Shown here: positions 6,208 to 6,308 of the stretch, piece by piece
How positions within the stretch are numbered: position 1 is the first letter of the stretch
Layout: each line of letters starts with the position of its first letter
NCBI GenBank assembly: GCA_031267995.1
Contig: JAIRXZ010000134.1
Location: 1 to 6,308, forward strand
Source: Odoribacteraceae bacterium
GTDB lineage: Bacteria > Bacteroidota > Bacteroidia > Bacteroidales > Marinifilaceae
Direction of reading: 5' to 3'
DNA: 6,308 bases
The notes under the pieces: generated by a model
What the model was told of the DNA's origin: nothing
Databases searched by the model: none
Seen by the model: only the letters and a program-made list of their open reading frames with translations
Position numbers and translations under genes: made by a program

Positions 6208-6308
6208 CCGCGAGATGGGACGAAAACCGCGCCGGGGGGGGGGAAAAGGGCGCGGGATAGGGGGAACCCTGCGCGGGAGGGGCGGTATACCGCGCGGGCG
6301 GGGGGAAC
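6208..6308. repeat. G-rich degenerate tandem array, 21-bp period (about five units, continues past window edge)
   Basis: The heptamer GCGCGGG occurs at 6250-6256, 6271-6277 and 6292-6298, exactly 21 bp apart. In the same register a near copy (GCGCCGG) starts at 6229, and a weaker unit starts at 6208. Units are therefore 6208-6228, 6229-6249, 6250-6270, 6271-6291 and 6292-6308 (cut by the edge). Pairwise identity to the 6250 unit is about 13-14 of 21 positions for the other complete units. A typical unit is GCGCGGG followed by a G-run and then an A-containing end (for example GGGGGAAC). The array includes ten consecutive G (6234-6243) and the palindrome GCGGTATACCGC (6282-6293). Because the period is seven codons, all minus frames and at least one plus frame stay open as heptapeptide-like repeats, so a coding origin is not excluded. 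I do not recognise the repeat as a named element. Confidence 0.6.

Noticed and set aside
6182..6221. Imperfect hairpin made of GTCCC/GGGAC and TCTCG/CGAGA arms upstream of ftsK.
   Set aside because: The arms are five base pairs each with an eight-base one-sided bulge and a ten-base loop, and no T-run follows on either strand; too weak to call a terminator or RNA element.

Overview
The window looks like a chromosomal piece of a GC-rich member of the Bacteroidota, probably order Bacteroidales. The FtsK sequence has the wording usual for that group (GATGQGKSVGLN at Walker A, GANQLIGRGDML). Most genes lack a Shine-Dalgarno sequence and start after A/T-rich leaders, and two sites resemble the Bacteroides promoter (-7 element TAnnTTTG). 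The strong preference for C or G at third codon positions fits a GC-rich genus such as Alistipes or a relative. That genus suggestion is inference only.

All recognisable genes lie on the minus strand and are read from right to left as one tight series: ftsK DNA translocase (6125-3780), a CPBP-family intramembrane protease (3767-2832), a secreted C1-family (bleomycin hydrolase/PepC-like) cysteine peptidase (2820-1606), a flavodiiron protein (1581-382), and the first 127 codons of UDP-galactopyranose mutase, glf (382 to beyond position 1). The gaps are 12, 11 and 24 bp, and the last pair overlaps by one base (TGATG). No terminator is visible between genes, so a single transcription unit is likely. 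A candidate promoter lies just before ftsK, and a second candidate internal promoter lies in the end of the CPBP gene, serving the peptidase and the genes after it.

Functionally the set is mixed. FtsK handles chromosome segregation at the division septum. The CPBP protease and the exported cysteine peptidase suggest membrane and envelope protein processing. The flavodiiron protein removes O2 or NO, and Glf makes UDP-galactofuranose for surface glycans. Glf needs reduced FAD, so a neighbouring O2-consuming enzyme is an interesting but unproven pairing.

The right edge (about 6208-6308), upstream of ftsK, is the least ordinary part. It is a very G-rich, degenerate tandem array with a 21-bp period, a run of ten G and a perfect 12-bp palindrome. 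Because 21 bp is seven codons, several frames stay open and read as heptapeptide repeats, including a plus-strand Arg/Gly-rich frame starting at ATG 6203. Whether the array is non-coding repeat DNA or the edge of a coding repeat cannot be decided from this window. Everything else looks like ordinary, intact genes.
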